Shown piece after piece: positions 7,922 through 15,222 of a stretch of DNA of 64,000 bases; the stretch's first letter is position 1; each line of letters starts with the position of its first letter. The notes beneath the pieces were generated by a model. The model did not search any database, was not told where the DNA came from, and saw only the letters and a list, made by a program, of their open reading frames with translations. The position numbers and the translations under genes are program-made. The stretch comes from Variovorax sp. OV329 (lineage in GTDB: Bacteria > Pseudomonadota > Gammaproteobacteria > Burkholderiales > Burkholderiaceae_C). The DNA lies in assembly GCF_900114785.1 (NCBI RefSeq), contig NZ_FOUG01000021.1, positions 1 through 64,000 on the forward strand, in the 5' to 3' direction.

Positions 7922-8782
7922 CTAAACGAGTTTACGAATGCCCTTGCATGCGGGGTAGGTCGAGCACCCCCAGAAGGTCTGGCCAACATTGCGGCCCTGC
8001 TTCGCAGTTCTCTTCACCATCTCAGCTCCACAAGAGGGGCATTGAAGACCTGGAGCCGGCGCCCATTGGGATTCGCGATGTGCGGCGGCAGCTGGCTCTG
8101 GCCGCGCGCCTATCGAAGTCTTTGCCTTGATGAGAAGTCCGAACAGCTTTGCTCCGTCAATCAAATGCAAGTTGCGACCACGCGCGAAGTCTCTCGCGTC
8201 ACCGCTGAACGTGCCTGAGGTCACAACGAACCCGCCCGTTGCTCCTCGTGCGGCCATGACGCCATACAGCTCCCGCACCACATCGACGCCGACCTTATAG
8301 GCCTTCCATTGCTTGCACTGGACAAAGAATTTCTCCCCGCCTTTGATCAGCACGAGATCTACGCCGCCATCGGGACCCCCGCCACCTGCTTCAAGTACGC
8401 GAAACCCTTGCAGTCGAAACGCCTCGCCAACGAGCAGTTCGAACTGGCGCCACGACATCCCATCGAGCGCACTCGCGGTCTCGGCCTGTGTGACGCTGCC
8501 GACGAGCGCCTGACGGGTTCTGCGGCGCCAGGCCGACATACCCGCGCCGACAAGGCACAAGACCGGGACGATGTACTGCGCATATCCAGCGAGGCTGGCT
8601 CCGGCACTTCGGACAGCAGTCGTAGCCACGCTTCCTGGGTGAAAGGCCGTCGTCACCGGCTGTGCCCAGCGGTGGAGGATCAGATAGGCGACCAGCGCAA
8701 GGACGACGCCGCCCCACCAGGGCAGCATCGCAACCAGTTCCAGTAGATCCTCCAGCGGACTCGATTTTCTTCTTCTGCCCAT
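7922..8782 (-). CDS. Membrane-anchored Mrr-family endonuclease with topoisomerase zinc finger
   Basis: A 286-residue protein in three parts. Residues 22-37 and 67-83 are hydrophobic and should span the membrane. Residues 105-230 are an Mrr-type restriction domain with E115 in FELLVGEAF, D142 in GGVDLV and Q155-C-K157, the QxK variant of the PD-(D/E)XK site. The last 45 residues hold a four-Cys zinc ribbon of topoisomerase I type (CPSCGAEM ... CSTYPAC). Mrr-family enzymes cut modified DNA; membrane-linked versions are known in several genomes. ATG at 8782 is chosen because upstream codons are not domain-like. It heads the restriction gene series and lies nearest the island end. Confidence 0.85.
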   Translation of the reverse strand: MGRRRKSSPLEDLLELVAMLPWWGGVVLALVAYLILHRWAQPVTTAFHPGSVATTAVRSAGASLAGYAQYIVPVLCLVGAGMSAWRRRTRQALVGSVTQAETASALDGMSWRQFELLVGEAFRLQGFRVLEAGGGGPDGGVDLVLIKGGEKFFVQCKQWKAYKVGVDVVRELYGVMAARGATGGFVVTSGTFSGDARDFARGRNLHLIDGAKLFGLLIKAKTSIGARPEPAAAAHRESQWAPAPGLQCPSCGAEMVKRTAKQGRNVGQTFWGCSTYPACKGIRKLV

Positions 8783-8902
8783 TGTTCTTACCCAGCGTGG
8801 CCCGTTTAGAACAGGTCGAGTGCATCCCCTTCGTAGCCGGCATTTTGTATGGAATTGCATGAAACCCCGTGCAATCGATCACGTGGCCTACCCACTTACT
8901 GC

Positions 8903-8916
8903 CCCCAAATTTGGGG
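8903..8916. repeat. Perfect 14-bp palindrome CCCCAAATTTGGGG
   Basis: A perfect palindrome between the Mrr gene start (8782) and the island end (9005). It is about 120 bp upstream of the Mrr start codon on its strand, so it could be an operator, or a structural element of the transposon end. No partner copy was found in the window. Confidence 0.4.
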
Positions 8917-8938
8917 AGGTTTTCCGCGGTTGTGGGAT

Positions 8939-10147
8939 TCAGGCGCAGGGTTTAGGCGCCCCGTCAATAACTTTGACCAAAGCGCAACTACTTTGACTCT
9001 CAACAACCTGATCGGGCGTGCAGCGGCAATTGCGCAGCCGCGAGCCCAGGTGGCCGCAGGGGCAGGGGTTCATGGCCGCGATCAACTGGAACTTCGCCGG
9101 GAACTCGGAACGCCGGGCGGCCCGGGCGATGGTGATGTGGCCGGTCTCCAATGGCTCTCGCAAAGCCTCCAGGGCGGACCTGGTGAATTCCGGAAGTTCA
9201 TCGAGGAACAGGACTCCGTGATGCGCCAGCGAAATCTCGCCCGGACGCGGCGGCGACCCGCCGCCCACCAGCGCCACCCCGCTCGCGCTGTGATGCGGCG
9301 CGGCCGTGGGCCGCTGCATCCATTGCTCGGCACGGAAGCGCCCGGCCAGGCTGGCGATGGCGGCGCTCTCCAATGCCTCCTGCGGGCTCATCGGAGGCAG
9401 CAGCCCGGCGAAGCGCTGCGCCAGCATCGACTTGCCCGAGCCCGGCGGGCCGGCCATCAGCACGCTGTGCCCGCCCGCGGCGGCGATCTCCAGCACCCGC
9501 TTGGCGGCCGCGTGGCCCTTCACGTCCGACAGGTCCGGCAGCAATTGCGACATGCCGGCCGCGGCCGGGGGTTCGATGCGCGACCAGCCCGAGTCCTGCG
9601 CCCCGTCGGGCGGCATCGCGCCCTCGGGCAGGAACTGGGCCACCACATCCAGCAGATGCCGCGCGCCGTACACCTCGGTGCCGGGCACCAGGGCCGCCTC
9701 CAGTGCGCTGGCCTGCGGCAGCACCAGCCGTGCCGACGCAGGCCCCGGCGCGGCGGCCCGGGCCATCGCCATGGCCAGCGCGCCGCGCACCGGCCGCAGT
9801 TCGCCTGACAGGGAAAGCTCGCCGGCAAACTCGTGGCCCGCGAGCCGTTGCGCGTCCACCTGGCCGCTGGCCGCCAGGATGCCAAGCGCGATGGGCAGGT
9901 CGAAGCGCCCGGAGTCCTTGGGCAGGTCCGCGGGCGCCAGGTTCACGGTGATGCGCTTGTTGTTGGGGTATTCCAACCCCGCGTTCTGGATGGCGCAGCG
10001 AACCCGCTCCCGCGCCTCCTTCACTTCCACCTCGGCCAGACCCACCAGGGTGAAATTCGGCAAACCGTTGGCCAGATGCACCTCGACGGTCACGGAAGCC
10101 GCTTCCAGGCCCAGCAAAGCGCGGCTTTGCACCAAAGACAGACTCAT
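8939..10147 (-). pseudogene. comM: comM (yifB), 3'-truncated by island insertion
   Basis: The YifB/ComM family is a hexameric AAA+ Mg-chelatase-like helicase that promotes branch migration during transformation. The N-terminal domain (MSLSLVQSRALLGLEA...), Walker A GPPGSGKS, Walker B VLFLDELPEF and the Cys cluster MNPCPCGH...CRCTPDQ are intact. Immediately after CTPDQV the family continues with RY..LSGPLLDR, but here the frame enters transposon DNA, adds 20 unrelated residues and stops at 8939. About 110-120 C-terminal residues, including the arginine-finger/sensor region, are missing from this end. AGGGAGGAAT precedes the ATG at 10147. Function is probably lost. Confidence 0.9.
8965..9005 (-). 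repeat. Tn7-like transposon terminus with two transposase-binding-like repeats
   Basis: Read on the minus strand from 9005 the sequence starts TGTTGAGAGTCAAAGTAGTT, which resembles the Tn7 terminal pattern TGT..G...CAAA.TAGTTG. A second copy, GTCAAAGTTATTG (8977-8965), follows the first, GTCAAAGTAGTTG (8997-8985), with a 20-bp period, as do TnsB/TniA binding sites. The terminus abuts comM codon 381. The expected 5-bp target duplication would be ACCTG (9006-9010); its partner is outside the window. Confidence 0.6.
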
Positions 10148-10159
10148 ATTCCTCCCTAT

Positions 10160-10173
10160 CACCACTTTGGTGC
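10160..10173 (+). promoter_or_regulatory. NtrC-type enhancer site
   Basis: CACCA-CTT-TGGTGC matches the NtrC dyad (GCACCA-N3-TGGTGC) in both half-sites. A further half-site GCACCA lies at 10184-10189. The dyad is centred roughly 120 bases before the predicted start of the sigma-54 promoter, the usual enhancer distance, and starts only 13 bases upstream of the comM start codon. Confidence 0.7.
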
Positions 10174-10263
10174 GACATTGCGCGCACCAGATGGCATCTT
10201 GTATTTTTTTCAGACCTAGTTCATGACCGCCGGTGCTCTTAGTGTGAATGCTTTGACACACTT

Positions 10264-10278
10264 TGGCACGCTCCCTGC
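10264..10278 (+). promoter_or_regulatory. Sigma-54 promoter of the porin-glnK-amtB cluster
   Basis: TGGCACG-CTCC-CTGC keeps the invariant GG (10265-10266) and GC (10277-10278) at 12-base spacing and all of the -24 element; only one -12 base deviates from consensus. Transcription would start near 10290, 42 bases before the porin start codon. With the NtrC-like site upstream this indicates induction under nitrogen limitation. Confidence 0.8.
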
Positions 10279-10331
10279 TTTGGAGGGTTGTCTCACAAAC
10301 CACCACCAATCCAAACCGAGGAGTCCCCCGA

Positions 10332-11156
10332 ATGATGCACCGCAAATCCGCTCTGGCATTGGCCGCCCTGGCAGCCGCGCTGACCGTCTCGAATTCCGCG
10401 CTGGCCCAGACTGCGGCCGCTGCGCCGGAGACCTCCCCGATCACGGCCAACGTCACGCTGACCACCAACTACAAGTTCCGCGGCCAGGACCAGGACGTGT
10501 TGGGCAGCAACGGCAACTTCAAGACCAGCGCGGTCAAGCCGGCCATCCAGGGTGGTTTCGACTACGCCCACGAGAGCGGCTTCTACATCGGCAACTGGAA
10601 CTCCAGCGTCAACTGGCTGGACGGCAACAGCATCGAGATGGACGTGTACGGCGGCTACAAGTTCAAGGGCGCCGGCCTCGACTGGGACGTGGGCACGCTG
10701 GGCTACATCTACCCCGGCGCCACGCAGGGCAACACCTGGGAAATCTACGGCTCGGGCACCTATGCCAGCGACTTCGGCGCGTTCACCCTGAAGTACTCGC
10801 ACACGGTGTCGGACGACTATTTCAACTGGGCCGGCGCCAAGGCCAACTCGGGCCTGTCGGGCCGCAACACCGGCTACCTGAACCTGGGCTATGCCTACGA
10901 GGTGATCCCCAAGCTGACGCTCAAGGCCGCGGTGGGCTACACCTTCTTCTCCTCCGACATCAAGGACAACACCTCGGCGGCCAACTACTACGACTACAAC
11001 GTGGGCGCTGCCTACGACTTCGGCGCCGGGCTGGCGCTGGGCGCCTACGTGCAGGGTGCCAACAAGGGCAGCGCCTTCGAGGTGACGGGTGCCGACGGCA
11101 AGACCCTCAACCCCAACAAGGCCCGCTTCATCCTGGCCCTGACCAAGACGCTGTAA
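10332..11156 (+). CDS. TorF-family putative porin (CHP02001)
   Basis: A 274-residue outer-membrane protein. The first 25 residues are a Sec signal peptide ending in SALAQ. The mature part begins with ITANVTLTTNYKFRGQDQD, a hallmark of this beta-barrel family, and alternates aromatic and polar residues to the C-terminus. The gene is first behind the sigma-54 promoter and 61 bases before glnK, an arrangement common in beta-proteobacteria, so it probably admits a nitrogen compound such as ammonium or small amines across the outer membrane; the substrate is inferred from context. GGAGT precedes the tandem ATGs at 10332/10335. Confidence 0.85.
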   Translation: MMHRKSALALAALAAALTVSNSALAQTAAAAPETSPITANVTLTTNYKFRGQDQDVLGSNGNFKTSAVKPAIQGGFDYAHESGFYIGNWNSSVNWLDGNSIEMDVYGGYKFKGAGLDWDVGTLGYIYPGATQGNTWEIYGSGTYASDFGAFTLKYSHTVSDDYFNWAGAKANSGLSGRNTGYLNLGYAYEVIPKLTLKAAVGYTFFSSDIKDNTSAANYYDYNVGAAYDFGAGLALGAYVQGANKGSAFEVTGADGKTLNPNKARFILALTKTL

Positions 11157-11217
11157 TCGCCGCCAGGGCGGTGCCCTCGCCGGCATCGCCCTTCGAACAT
11201 CTGTAGGAGAAACGTCC

Positions 11218-11556
11218 ATGAAGCTGGTCACAGCCATCATCAAACCCTTCAAGCTCGACGAGGTGCGCGAGGCGCTCTCGGCCATCGGCGTGCAGGGCAT
11301 CACCGTCACCGAGGTCAAGGGCTTCGGCCGCCAGAAGGGCCACACCGAGCTCTACCGCGGCGCCGAGTACGTCGTCGACTTCCTGCCCAAGGTGAAGATC
11401 GAAGCGGCCGTGGCCGACGAGCTGGTCGAACGCGTCATCGAAGCCGTCGAAGGCGCCGCCCGCACCGGCAAGATCGGCGACGGCAAGGTCTTCGTCTACG
11501 ACCTGGAACAGGTCGTGCGCATCCGCACCGGCGAGACCGGCCGCGACGCGCTCTGA
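11218..11556 (+). CDS. glnK: Nitrogen regulatory protein P-II (GlnK)
   Basis: A 112-residue trimeric signal protein that senses 2-oxoglutarate and ATP/ADP and plugs AmtB when nitrogen is ample. The T-loop has Tyr51 (GAEYVVDFLPK), the site of uridylylation by GlnD, and the C-terminal signature GKIGDGKVFV binds nucleotide. Length is exactly that of the family. AGGAG precedes the ATG. It sits directly before amtB (27-base gap), the conserved glnK-amtB pair, which marks it as GlnK rather than GlnB. Confidence 0.95.
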   Translation: MKLVTAIIKPFKLDEVREALSAIGVQGITVTEVKGFGRQKGHTELYRGAEYVVDFLPKVKIEAAVADELVERVIEAVEGAARTGKIGDGKVFVYDLEQVVRIRTGETGRDAL

Positions 11557-11583
11557 ACACAAGGCAGGCAAGAAAGAATCCCA

Positions 11584-13107
11584 ATGAAGAAACTGCTCAT
11601 TTCCCTCGCGCTCGGCCTGAGCGTGCTCACCGCCGGCGTGTCCAGCTTCGCCCAGGCCCCGGCCGCGCCGGCTGCTGCCGAGGCACCCGCCGCCGCAGCT
11701 GCGGCCCCCGCGGCCGCTCCCGCCGCAGCGGCGCCCGCAGCCGCGGCACCGGCCGCCGCCGAGGCCGCACCGGCCGCACCCAAGTTCGACAAGGGCGACG
11801 TCTCCTGGATGCTGGTCTCCACCCTGCTGGTCATCATGATGACCGTCCCCGGCCTGGCCCTGTTCTACGGCGGCCTGGTCCGCAGCAAGAACATGCTGTC
11901 GGTGCTGATGCAGATCATGGTCACCTTCTCGATGATCGTGGTGCTGTGGCTCATCTACGGCTACAGCCTGGCATTCACCGAAGGCAACTCCTTCATCGGC
12001 GGCTTCGACAGGCTGTTCATGAAGGGCATCTTCGACGCCTCCACCGGCACCTTCGCGCCCGGCGCCACGTTCAGCAAGGGCGTGTACATCCCCGAACTGC
12101 TGTTCGCGGCCTTCCAGGCCACCTTCGCCGGCATCACCTGCTGCCTGATCGTGGGCGCCTTCGCCGAGCGCATCAAGTTCTCGGCCGTGCTGCTGTTCAT
12201 GGTGATCTGGTTCACCTTCAGCTACGCGCCCATCGCCCACATGGTCTGGTTCTGGATGGGCCCGGACGCCTATGCCAGCAAGGACGTGGTCGACGCGATG
12301 AACGCCAAGGCCGGCCTGATCTGGCAATGGGGCGCGCTGGACTTCGCCGGCGGCACCGTGGTGCACATCAACGCTGCCGTCGCTGGCCTGGTGGGTGCCT
12401 ACTGCGTGGGCAAGCGCATCGGCTACGGCAAGGAAGCCTTCACCCCGCACTCGCTGACGCTGACCATGGTGGGCGCCTCGCTGCTGTGGGTGGGCTGGTT
12501 CGGCTTCAACGCCGGCTCGGCGCTCGAAGCAGGCACCAGCGCCACGCTGGCCTTCATGAACACCTTCTCCGCCACCTCCGCTGCCGTGCTGGCCTGGTGC
12601 ATCGGTGAAGCGCTGATGCGCGGCAAGGCCTCGATGCTGGGTGCCGCTTCCGGTGCCGTCGCCGGCCTGGTGGCCATCACCCCGGCCGCCGGCAACGTGG
12701 GCCTGATGGGCGCCATCGTGATCGGCTTCGTCGCCGGCTTCGCCTGCCTGTGGGGCGTCAACGGCCTCAAGAAGATGCTGGGCGCGGACGACTCGCTGGA
12801 CGTGTTCGGCGTGCACGGCGTGGGCGGCATCGTCGGCGCGCTGCTCACCGGCGTGTTCAACAACCAGGCGCTGGGTGGCCCCGGCCTGGTGGGCGACTGG
12901 GTCACGGCAGCCGTCACCTCCAACGGCATCCTCGACCAGGTCTTGATCCAGCTGAAGGCCGTGCTGCTGACCATCGTGTGGTCCGGCGTGGTGGCCTTCA
13001 TCGCCTTCAAGATCGCCGACCTCACCATCGGCCTGCGTGTGAGCGAAGAAGAAGAGCGCGAAGGCCTCGACATCTCCTCGCACGGCGAGACCGCCTACAA
13101 CCGCTGA
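11584..13107 (+). CDS. amtB: Ammonium transporter AmtB
   Basis: A 507-residue trimeric inner-membrane ammonium channel. A signal peptide (residues 1-24) is followed by a 40-residue Ala/Pro/Glu linker of low complexity and then eleven membrane spans. The twin-histidine pore is visible in VHINAAVAGLVG and DVFGVHGVGGIVG; FGFNAGSAL is also conserved. The Ala-rich periplasmic linker is longer than in the enteric protein, as in other beta-proteobacterial homologues. It ends the sigma-54 driven cluster and is followed by a strong terminator. GlnK from the preceding gene should gate it. Confidence 0.95.
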   Translation: MKKLLISLALGLSVLTAGVSSFAQAPAAPAAAEAPAAAAAAPAAAPAAAAPAAAAPAAAEAAPAAPKFDKGDVSWMLVSTLLVIMMTVPGLALFYGGLVRSKNMLSVLMQIMVTFSMIVVLWLIYGYSLAFTEGNSFIGGFDRLFMKGIFDASTGTFAPGATFSKGVYIPELLFAAFQATFAGITCCLIVGAFAERIKFSAVLLFMVIWFTFSYAPIAHMVWFWMGPDAYASKDVVDAMNAKAGLIWQWGALDFAGGTVVHINAAVAGLVGAYCVGKRIGYGKEAFTPHSLTLTMVGASLLWVGWFGFNAGSALEAGTSATLAFMNTFSATSAAVLAWCIGEALMRGKASMLGAASGAVAGLVAITPAAGNVGLMGAIVIGFVAGFACLWGVNGLKKMLGADDSLDVFGVHGVGGIVGALLTGVFNNQALGGPGLVGDWVTAAVTSNGILDQVLIQLKAVLLTIVWSGVVAFIAFKIADLTIGLRVSEEEEREGLDISSHGETAYNR

Positions 13108-13184
13108 TACAGCGTTCCGCCCCGCGGCGACCACCGCCGCGGGGACGACAAAGAGCAATCACTGCAAGTCTCCACTTGGATGTT

Positions 13185-13223
13185 TGCCCGCCAGAGCCTC
13201 GGCTCCGGCGGGCACTTTTTTTT
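13185..13223 (+). terminator. Rho-independent terminator after amtB
   Basis: TGCCCGCC (13185-13192) pairs with GGCGGGCA (13207-13214), with an inner stem GAGCC/GGCTC and a TC loop, followed by eight T at 13216-13223. It closes the porin-glnK-amtB unit. Confidence 0.9.
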
Positions 13224-13258
13224 GGCTGCCGCCCACCCTCGCGCAACAATAGGCGCCC

Positions 13259-14179
13259 ATGTGGCAGACCCTTTCGAATTCGCAGTGCGAGCTGGGCGAA
13301 TCGCCTTTCTGGCATCCGCAGGAGCAATCGCTCTACTGGCTCGACATTCCCGGCCGCGCCGCCTTACGCACGCGCGGCGACATCGCCGATCCGCGCATCG
13401 AACGCTGGCCCCTGCCCACCGAGCCCGGCTGCATCGCACCGGCGCGGCGCGGCGGCCTGGTGATTGCGCTGCGCGACGGCATCTACCGAGCGCATGAATG
13501 GGGCGGGGCGCTGCAGCCCGTGGTGCGCGTCGACCACGACGTGCGCACCATGCGCTTCAACGACGGCAAGTGCGATGCCTACGGGCGCCTCTGGGTGGGC
13601 AGCATCAACGAGGCCAAGGATGCGGCCAGCGCGAAGCTCTACTGCCTGGACGCCCGTGGCGGGCGCGAGCCCCGGCTCGCGGTGATGCAGGAGGGCGTGA
13701 CCACCGCCAACGGCCTGGCCTTCTCGCCCGACGCCCGCACGCTGTACTGGGCCGACACCCCCACGCACCTGGTGCGCGCCTGGGACTGGGAGCCGCAGGC
13801 CAACACGCTGCAGGGCGAGCGCGTCTTCCACCGATTCGCCGCCAAGCCCGAGGGCTGGACCGTGGAGCAGCCGGCCGGCTACGGCGGCCGCCCCGACGGC
13901 GCGAGCGTGGATGCGCGCGGCAACTACTGGGCCGCGATGTACGAGGGCGCGCAGCTGGTGCGCCTGGGCCCCGACGGCGCGTTGCTCGATGCCCTGCCGG
14001 TGCCGGCGATGTGCCCCACGATGCCCTGCTTCGGCGGCGAAGACCTGTGCACGCTCTTCCTCACCACGGCGCGCCACGGCCGCCCGCCGGCCGAGCTGGC
14101 ACGCCTGCCGGACTCGGGCAGCGTGCTCCATCGGCGGGTGGACGCGCCCGGCCTTCCGGTGGCCTTCTTCGACGACTAG
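13259..14179 (+). CDS. SMP-30/gluconolactonase family protein
   Basis: A 306-residue six-bladed beta-propeller of the SMP-30/Gnl/LRE family, which hydrolyses sugar lactones with a divalent metal. Family metal ligands are in place: Glu in LGESPFW (near residue 14), Asn in TANGLAF and Asp in GRPDGAS. The protein is cytoplasmic (no signal peptide). It starts 35 bases after the amtB terminator and is followed 16 bases later by a LysR regulator on the same strand, which suggests a small regulator-enzyme unit for a sugar acid. The particular lactone cannot be told. Confidence 0.85.
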   Translation: MWQTLSNSQCELGESPFWHPQEQSLYWLDIPGRAALRTRGDIADPRIERWPLPTEPGCIAPARRGGLVIALRDGIYRAHEWGGALQPVVRVDHDVRTMRFNDGKCDAYGRLWVGSINEAKDAASAKLYCLDARGGREPRLAVMQEGVTTANGLAFSPDARTLYWADTPTHLVRAWDWEPQANTLQGERVFHRFAAKPEGWTVEQPAGYGGRPDGASVDARGNYWAAMYEGAQLVRLGPDGALLDALPVPAMCPTMPCFGGEDLCTLFLTTARHGRPPAELARLPDSGSVLHRRVDAPGLPVAFFDD

Positions 14180-14195
14180 GGTGGCGCTGACGGCC

Positions 14196-15119
14196 ATGTC
14201 CTACCGCGCCATCCCGCCCATCCAGTGCCTGGTCACCTTCGAGACGCTGGCGCGGCTGCGCAGTGCCAGCCGCGCGGCCGACGAGCTGTGCGTCACCGTG
14301 AGCGCGGTGAGCCACCGGGTGCGCCAGCTGGAGGCGCACATCGGCTTCCGCCTCTTCGCGCGCGGCGACTTCGCGCTCACGGCCGAGGGCGCGGCCTACC
14401 TGGCGCAGGTGCGCGCCGGCCTGGGCACGCTGCAGCACCTGCCGGTGCGCCGCGGCGGCGAGCAGCCCACGCGGCTGAAGGTGGCCGTCACGCCCACCTT
14501 CGCCCGCACCTACGTGATGCCGCGGCTGGAGACCTTCCGCACCGCCTACCCCGAGGTGGAGCTGACCTTGCAGGTGTCCATTCCGCTGCTGGACGTGATC
14601 GCCGAGGACGCCGACCTGGAAGTGCGCTTCGGCGCCGGCGGCTACGCCGACCGCGAATCGCGGCTGGCGGCCAGGGGCGAGGTCACGCCCGCCTGCAGCC
14701 CCAACTTCCTGGCCGAGCACGGCCCCTTCACCGGCTTCCGCACGCTCTCCGAGGTCAGCCAGACCCGCCTGATCCGCAGCCCGCTGGAGCCCTGGAGCAA
14801 CTGGTTCTCCGCCTGCGGCCTCCAGCTTCCCGAGCCCGACGTGGGCGCCCAGTTCAACGACCTGGGCCTGGTCTACGACGCCGCCGCGGCCGGCTTCGGC
14901 GTGGCGCTGGTGCGGCTGGACATGGGCGCGGGCTGGTTCGACAGCGGGCGGCTCATCCGGCTGTCCTCGCGCTCGGTGCCTTCGCCCAACGGCAACTACG
15001 TCTGCTGGAAGCCCGGCACGCTGGAGCGCTGGGAATGCGCCGCCTTCGTCGACTGGCTGGTGCAGGGGGCGGGCGCGCCGGTGCGCCCGGGCGACGAAGA
15101 AAACTCAACGCCGGCCTGA
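14196..15119 (+). CDS. LysR-family transcriptional regulator (GcvA-like)
   Basis: A 307-residue regulator. Residues 8-66 form the N-terminal HTH (TFETLARLRSASRAADEL then VTVSAVSHRVRQLEAH), followed by a periplasmic-binding-like effector domain. The motif pattern, with conserved 'PTFARTYVMPRLETF', is that of the GcvA group. The ATG at 14196 gives a normal LysR N-terminus; a GTG at 14181 is an alternative. It lies between an SMP-30 gene and the lactate/glycolate permease, all on one strand, and may control either; lldP-glcDEF clusters usually have a dedicated regulator nearby. Confidence 0.9.
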   Translation: MSYRAIPPIQCLVTFETLARLRSASRAADELCVTVSAVSHRVRQLEAHIGFRLFARGDFALTAEGAAYLAQVRAGLGTLQHLPVRRGGEQPTRLKVAVTPTFARTYVMPRLETFRTAYPEVELTLQVSIPLLDVIAEDADLEVRFGAGGYADRESRLAARGEVTPACSPNFLAEHGPFTGFRTLSEVSQTRLIRSPLEPWSNWFSACGLQLPEPDVGAQFNDLGLVYDAAAAGFGVALVRLDMGAGWFDSGRLIRLSSRSVPSPNGNYVCWKPGTLERWECAAFVDWLVQGAGAPVRPGDEENSTPA

Positions 15120-15222
15120 AAAATCTTCAAGACAGGCGTAGGGTGGGCGCCCTACATTCACGGCCGGGGCCGAAGAAGCCCCCCATTCCGAACATCAAAC
15201 ACAAAGAAACGGAGACACCGCC

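Larger units (their letters stand above)
1..9005. mobile_element. Genomic island integrated in comM (one end only)
   Basis: Everything from the window start to 9005 appears to be foreign DNA inserted in comM. The stretch is visibly richer in A and T than the rest, its cargo is restriction and toxin-like genes with no housekeeping function, and at 9005 the reading frame of comM stops matching its family and runs into a transposon-like terminus. The other end, the transposition genes and the rest of comM are not in the window, so the island's size is unknown. Islands of the Tn6022/AbaR type are known to use comM as a target; assignment to that group is inference. Confidence 0.75.

Noticed and set aside
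10201..10211. T-run near 10204 as a terminator
   Set aside because: No stable GC stem directly precedes it; it lies between the NtrC site and the sigma-54 promoter.
11128..13158. A 676-codon open frame antisense to glnK-amtB
   Set aside because: His/Gly/Ala-rich low-complexity product with no domains, a shadow of GC-rich coding DNA; glnK and amtB on the other strand are certain.
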